Below are positions 61,882-64,000 of a stretch of DNA of 64,000 bases, one piece after another; position 1 is the stretch's first letter, and every line of letters begins with the position of its first letter. The DNA is from Flavobacteriaceae bacterium EG-1 (lineage in GTDB: Bacteria; Bacteroidota; Bacteroidia; Flavobacteriales; Flavobacteriaceae): the NCBI RefSeq assembly GCF_009649685.1, contig NZ_WJPK01000002.1:784202-848201 (forward strand). Direction: 5' to 3'. A program made the translations under genes and the position numbers. The notes under the pieces were generated by a model. It did no database searches, was not told where the DNA came from, and was given only the letters and a program-made list of their open reading frames with translations.

Positions 61882-63063
61882 ATGGTTGTGAAAAGAAGAA
61901 AATTATTATATGGGATTATATCGGCTTTAGCAATAATTTATGCTGCGTCGGTTTACATAGTTCCTAGAAAATTAGATAAGAATCATAATAAAATACAGCA
62001 ACTTCCGCCTTACAGTGTGTCAGATGAAGCACTTGCTTTGTATAATTCGCTTGAGTTTATTTCTGACCTTCATTGTGATGCTTTATTATGGAGCAGAAAC
62101 CTTACAATTAAGAATTCTGTAGGGCAAGTTGATTTCCCAAGAATGCAAGAAGCAAATGTCGCCTTGCAAGCATTTACAATAGTTACAAAATCTCCAAAAG
62201 GACAGAACTTTTCAGAAAATACTGCCGAAGCTTTTGATAATATTACATTATTAAATTTTGTGCAGGCAAGACCAATTTCTAATTGGTTTAGCTTATTCGA
62301 AAGAGCAGTATATCAAAGTAAAAAATTGCATAAGCAAGCTTCGAAATTTAATAATGAATTTATTGTTGTTAAAAATGCAGAAGACCTTATTAGACTTATT
62401 TCTCTTCGAAAAAATAACCCTAAAGTTGTAGGTGGCTTTTTAGGAATTGAAGGCGGACATTGTTTAGAAGGCAAAATTGAGAACTTAGACAAACTATTTA
62501 AAGAAGGTGTTCGTATGCTAGGGCCTACGCATTTTTTTGATAATGAATTAGGAGGTTCTGCACATGGTGTTTCTAAGAAAGGATTAACAAGTTTTGGTTA
62601 TGATGTAATAAGTCGTATGAATGAATTAGGAATGATTATTGACCTTGCTCATGCTTCTCCACAAATTATTGATGATGTTTTATTACAAAGTAAAAAACCA
62701 GTACTAGTTTCACATACTGGTGTTAGAGGTACACTAGATAATTCGAGGAATTTATCGGACAAACATGTTCGCGAAATTGATGCTAAAGGAGGCTTAATTG
62801 GAGTGGCTTATTTTAAAGGTGCGGTTACGACACCACTAATAAAAGGAATTGTAGATGCTATGAAGCATATTAAGGATATTTCCTCAGTTGACTGTATAGC
62901 TCTGGGGTCTGATTTTGATGGTAGTGCAACTACACCTTTTGATATTACAGGATTGCCATTGTTAGTGGAAGAGCTTATTCATCAAGGATTTAGTGAGGAA
63001 GAAATAAGAGCAATTATGGGTGAAAATGTAAAACGATTTATGCTAAAAAACTTAAGTCAATAA
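61882..63063 (+). CDS. Membrane dipeptidase (M19 family)
   Basis: A 393-residue zinc dipeptidase with an N-terminal membrane anchor (about residues 8-24). The M19 metal ligands are all visible: FISDLHCDALLW (HxD, about 59-70), GGFLGIEGGHCLEG (Glu), MIIDLAHAS (His), VLVSHTGVRG (His) and ALGSDFDGSATTP (Asp). It cleaves dipeptides, often with a D-residue, or opens beta-lactams. In this operon it may remove peptides from muramyl or glycopeptide fragments; the specific substrate is not known. It is last of the three-gene operon and convergent with the metallophosphoesterase gene. Confidence 0.92.
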   Translation: MVVKRRKLLYGIISALAIIYAASVYIVPRKLDKNHNKIQQLPPYSVSDEALALYNSLEFISDLHCDALLWSRNLTIKNSVGQVDFPRMQEANVALQAFTIVTKSPKGQNFSENTAEAFDNITLLNFVQARPISNWFSLFERAVYQSKKLHKQASKFNNEFIVVKNAEDLIRLISLRKNNPKVVGGFLGIEGGHCLEGKIENLDKLFKEGVRMLGPTHFFDNELGGSAHGVSKKGLTSFGYDVISRMNELGMIIDLAHASPQIIDDVLLQSKKPVLVSHTGVRGTLDNSRNLSDKHVREIDAKGGLIGVAYFKGAVTTPLIKGIVDAMKHIKDISSVDCIALGSDFDGSATTPFDITGLPLLVEELIHQGFSEEEIRAIMGENVKRFMLKNLSQ

Positions 63064-63070
63064 GATTTTT

Positions 63071-64000
63071 TCAAACCTTAGTGCCAACACCAATTTTTAA
63101 TCGTTCTGCTTCCCATCCGTGATCAATATAATCCCAAGTAAAATCTTCTCCTGTAACTTTGATTTTTACAAAACCTTCTTTAGTATTATGTCTTCTTCCT
63201 TTCCATCCATTTCCGGCAATAGAACCGCCAGTAAGAAAATGAAAACGATCGTTTACCATTCCAAATTCTTTCCAGTGAATATGACCTTGTAATACTAATT
63301 TTAAGTTATGGTTTTCAAGTATTTTAAATGCATCAGGGGCATTTTCAACTACGCGACCATTACCACCGTTTAATTGGGTATATGTACACATCATTGGAAT
63401 ATGTGTTGTAATTATAATTGGAGTTGTTTTATCTACTTTTGCTAAGTCTTTTTTTAGCCAATCGAGTTGGGCATCATGAAAAATAGCTTTATATCTTTTA
63501 TTAGGAGTTACATCCAAAGAGTTAAGGGTTATAAAATGCCAACCTTTATGGTCAAAAGAATAATAAGATTTTCCAAAATGGCGCTCCCACATTCCATATT
63601 TATAATCGGGGTGTTCTGCAGATTCGGGACTCTCTTCATAAATGGCAAATAAATCATGATTGCCTAAACAATTATAAATAGGCATTTGAAAACCTTTTGC
63701 CATTTCTTTGTACAAATTGAAAAGTGGTTCACACTTGTCAAAATCACCTCGCATGGCATCATAAACTAAATCGCCACCTGTGATTACAAAATCGGGTTGT
63801 AATTCATTTACTTTATCAATAGCCATTTGAAAACCCTGTGGTGCATTCATTTCTGGTTTAATATGTATATCGGTTAAAAAGGCAAACTCAAAAGTTTCTT
63901 CAGTGTTTTTTTCTTTTGCAGTAGCGGTTTTCTCTGTGCAAGAATTTTGTAAAAACGGAATTGCTACAGCTGCTAAACCAGTGTTTTTTAAGAACTTTCG
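63071..64000 (-). CDS. Metallophosphoesterase, exported (5' end beyond window)
   Basis: The open frame continues without a stop from an internal Met at 63850 to the right edge of the window (310 codons), so the true start lies beyond 64000. The first visible residues, RKFLKNTGLAAVAIPFLQNSC, resemble the end of a Tat or lipoprotein signal. The metal-dependent phosphoesterase motifs are present in order: FLTDIHI (DxH), VITGGDLVYD (GD), NCLGNHDLF (GNHD), TTHIPMM and LVLQGHIHW (GHxH). It is a calcineurin-like phosphatase or phosphodiesterase, probably exported, convergent with the dipeptidase gene. Substrate unknown. Confidence 0.88.
   Translation of the reverse strand, partial: RKFLKNTGLAAVAIPFLQNSCTEKTATAKEKNTEETFEFAFLTDIHIKPEMNAPQGFQMAIDKVNELQPDFVITGGDLVYDAMRGDFDKCEPLFNLYKEMAKGFQMPIYNCLGNHDLFAIYEESPESAEHPDYKYGMWERHFGKSYYSFDHKGWHFITLNSLDVTPNKRYKAIFHDAQLDWLKKDLAKVDKTTPIIITTHIPMMCTYTQLNGGNGRVVENAPDAFKILENHNLKLVLQGHIHWKEFGMVNDRFHFLTGGSIAGNGWKGRRHNTKEGFVKIKVTGEDFTWDYIDHGWEAERLKIGVGTKV

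Overview
The window is AT-rich DNA from a member of the Bacteroidota, most likely a marine Flavobacteriaceae. The basis is two SusC/SusD outer-membrane pairs, many Bacteroidota lipoproteins and FG-GAP proteins, a formylglycine-type sulfatase, promoter -7 elements of the TAnnTTTG type, no Shine-Dalgarno pattern, and a tRNA gene without an encoded CCA. It holds about fifty protein genes and one tRNA gene. I see no rRNA, CRISPR array, insertion sequence or prophage.

Bases 1-9 kb: a partial FG-GAP protein diverges from a SusC/SusD pair that ends in a strong terminator. Next come an FG-GAP/quinoprotein-like lipoprotein, an orphan C5-cytosine DNA methyltransferase and, divergently, an SH3-NlpC/P60 cell-wall peptidase.

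Bases 10-20.5 kb: a catabolic island with an oxidative theme. It contains a Gfo/Idh/MocA dehydrogenase, a sulfatase, a PQQ dehydrogenase with an embedded c-heme site, a phytanoyl-CoA-type dioxygenase, a GH28-like beta-helix protein, a DUF1080 protein and a compact VOC-SDR-SMP30 run (lyase/isomerase-like, dehydrogenase, lactonase). It reads as desulfation plus oxidation and lactone opening of a sugar, but the substrate cannot be read from sequence.

Bases 20.5-39.6 kb: mostly core genes. These are two S41 peptidases, rnpA, an M1 peptidase, an S8 subtilase, an SMP-30/metallo-beta-lactamase pair, a cation/proton antiporter with an RCK domain, lepA, a dus gene, a LolC/E-type permease, rbfA, methylmalonyl-CoA epimerase and a CAU-anticodon tRNA with a clear promoter and terminator. 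A GH140-like DUF5060/DUF4038 protein is the accessory gene here.

Bases 39.7-64 kb: an amino-sugar-centred polysaccharide utilisation region. A LacI regulator sits between a leftward nagA-like / Nramp-like / nagB operon and a rightward secreted Gfo/Idh - susC - susD run. Two matching LacI-type palindromes lie in the divergent gap. Two NagX/HGSNAT-like membrane proteins, a secreted ADP-ribosylglycohydrolase-family protein, a heme-c/FG-GAP lipoprotein, a DUF6807 lipoprotein, a second secreted Gfo/Idh protein, an AGE-family epimerase, a sialidase-like protein, an M19 dipeptidase and a metallophosphoesterase complete the region.

The most unusual idea is that this region handles amino-sugar acetylation in the periplasm. 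The deacetylase carries a signal peptide, both NagX proteins keep the histidine motif of lysosomal heparan-glucosaminide acetyltransferase, and the transporter between nagB and nagA is an Nramp-fold protein that lacks the Nramp metal-binding residues. This is inference from motifs and neighbourhood.
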